Source: Christiangramia sp. | Lineage (GTDB): Bacteria > Bacteroidota > Bacteroidia > Flavobacteriales > Flavobacteriaceae | Reading direction: 5' to 3' | Assembly (NCBI GenBank): GCA_024644145.1 | Contig: JAHELO010000010.1 | Location: forward strand, 1-13,759 | DNA: 13,759 nt | In this document: positions 13,451 to 13,759 of the stretch, piece after piece | Numbering within the stretch: the stretch's first letter is position 1 | Layout: every line of letters begins with the position of its first letter | Position numbers and translations under genes: made by a program | The notes under the pieces: generated by a model | Database searches by the model: none | Told to the model about the DNA's origin: nothing | What the model saw: the letters and a program-made list of their open reading frames with translations, nothing else

Positions 13451-13759
13451 ATGAACACACTTTTAAAATTGAGGGCTATTGGTATATGCCTTCTCCTGTT
13501 GATCCCAAATATTAATGCATTTTCTCAGGATGCAGCCAAAGTGGCGCCAGACCATTATAAGGTAGAAGTAGATAACGAAAAGCTTAGGGTACTTCGAATA
13601 AATTACAAACCCGGAGAAGAATCAAAAATGCATAGTCACCCTGAAGGAGTGGTGGTTTTTATGACAGACGCCAAGGCAAAAATGAATAACGGGGATGGTA
13701 CCTCCTCTGATATGGATGTAAAAGAAGGGCTGGTAATCTGGACAGATAAAACTAAACAT
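13451..13759 (+). CDS. Secreted cupin-domain protein, 3' end missing
   Basis: 103 codons, open at the window end. It starts MNTLLKLRAIGICLLLIPNI with a signal peptide ending near AFSQ (about residue 25). The mature part shows a cupin-like segment: LRVLRINYKPGEESKMHSHPEGVVVFMTD, in which MHSHPE supplies the typical first cupin metal-binding motif (G-x5-H-x-H-x3,4-E), followed by MDVKEGLVIWTDKTKH, where a further His may lie at the truncated end. Cupins of this type bind a metal and are often small-molecule-binding or isomerase/dioxygenase proteins; the substrate is unknown. Probably the last visible gene of the exported-protein locus. Confidence 0.82.
   Translation, partial: MNTLLKLRAIGICLLLLIPNINAFSQDAAKVAPDHYKVEVDNEKLRVLRINYKPGEESKMHSHPEGVVVFMTDAKAKMNNGDGTSSDMDVKEGLVIWTDKTKH

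Overview
The window looks like a piece of a marine Flavobacteriaceae chromosome (Gramella/Christiangramia-like; this is inference). The grounds are moderate to low GC, A-rich translation starts without strong Shine-Dalgarno sequences, several exact matches to the Bacteroidota -7 promoter element TANNTTTG, and typical families: OxyR with the GHC...C redox pair, an AIM24/TIGR00266 protein, DUF4442, DUF4870-PadR-PspC, GIN-domain lipoproteins, and secreted proteins whose signal peptides end in FAQ/WSQ. No rRNA, tRNA, IS element, CRISPR array or phage gene was seen.

Layout. (1) 1-875: an oxyR truncated by the window edge, closed by a bidirectional terminator. (2) 2559-903, minus strand: a DUF4442 hotdog protein, an AIM24-family protein and a 65-residue protein, probably expressed in that order. 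(3) 2650-5705, plus strand: a perfect -7 element, a 42-codon membrane peptide, DUF4870, PadR, a large PspC-domain membrane protein split by an in-frame TGA at codon 283, a 50-codon Cys-containing small protein joined by ATGA overlap, then a strong terminator. This resembles a self-regulated envelope module in which PadR is the probable repressor. (4) 5707-7095: a GIN-domain (DUF2807) lipoprotein and a small, highly charged lipoprotein, ended by a terminator shared with convergent trxB. (5) 8109-7117 minus: thioredoxin reductase. Divergent from it is a TRIC/UPF0126 channel-like membrane protein whose -7 element lies only 6 nt before its ATG. (6) 8963-9673: a LytTR transcription factor with a degenerate receiver domain. 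(7) 9838-13759: a tightly packed run of exported proteins: two paralogous ~255-residue secreted proteins, each followed by an NTF2/SnoaL-like secreted protein, then an NAD(P)-dependent epimerase/reductase and a cupin cut off by the window end.

The most unusual parts are the split PspC gene, the two unlisted small membrane peptides of the PspC operon, and the twin secreted-protein/NTF2-like locus at 9838-13759. That locus is a gene set I do not recognise as a described system; its proximity to the LytTR gene suggests, without proving, regulation by it. All family assignments are from reading motifs and were not checked by database search.
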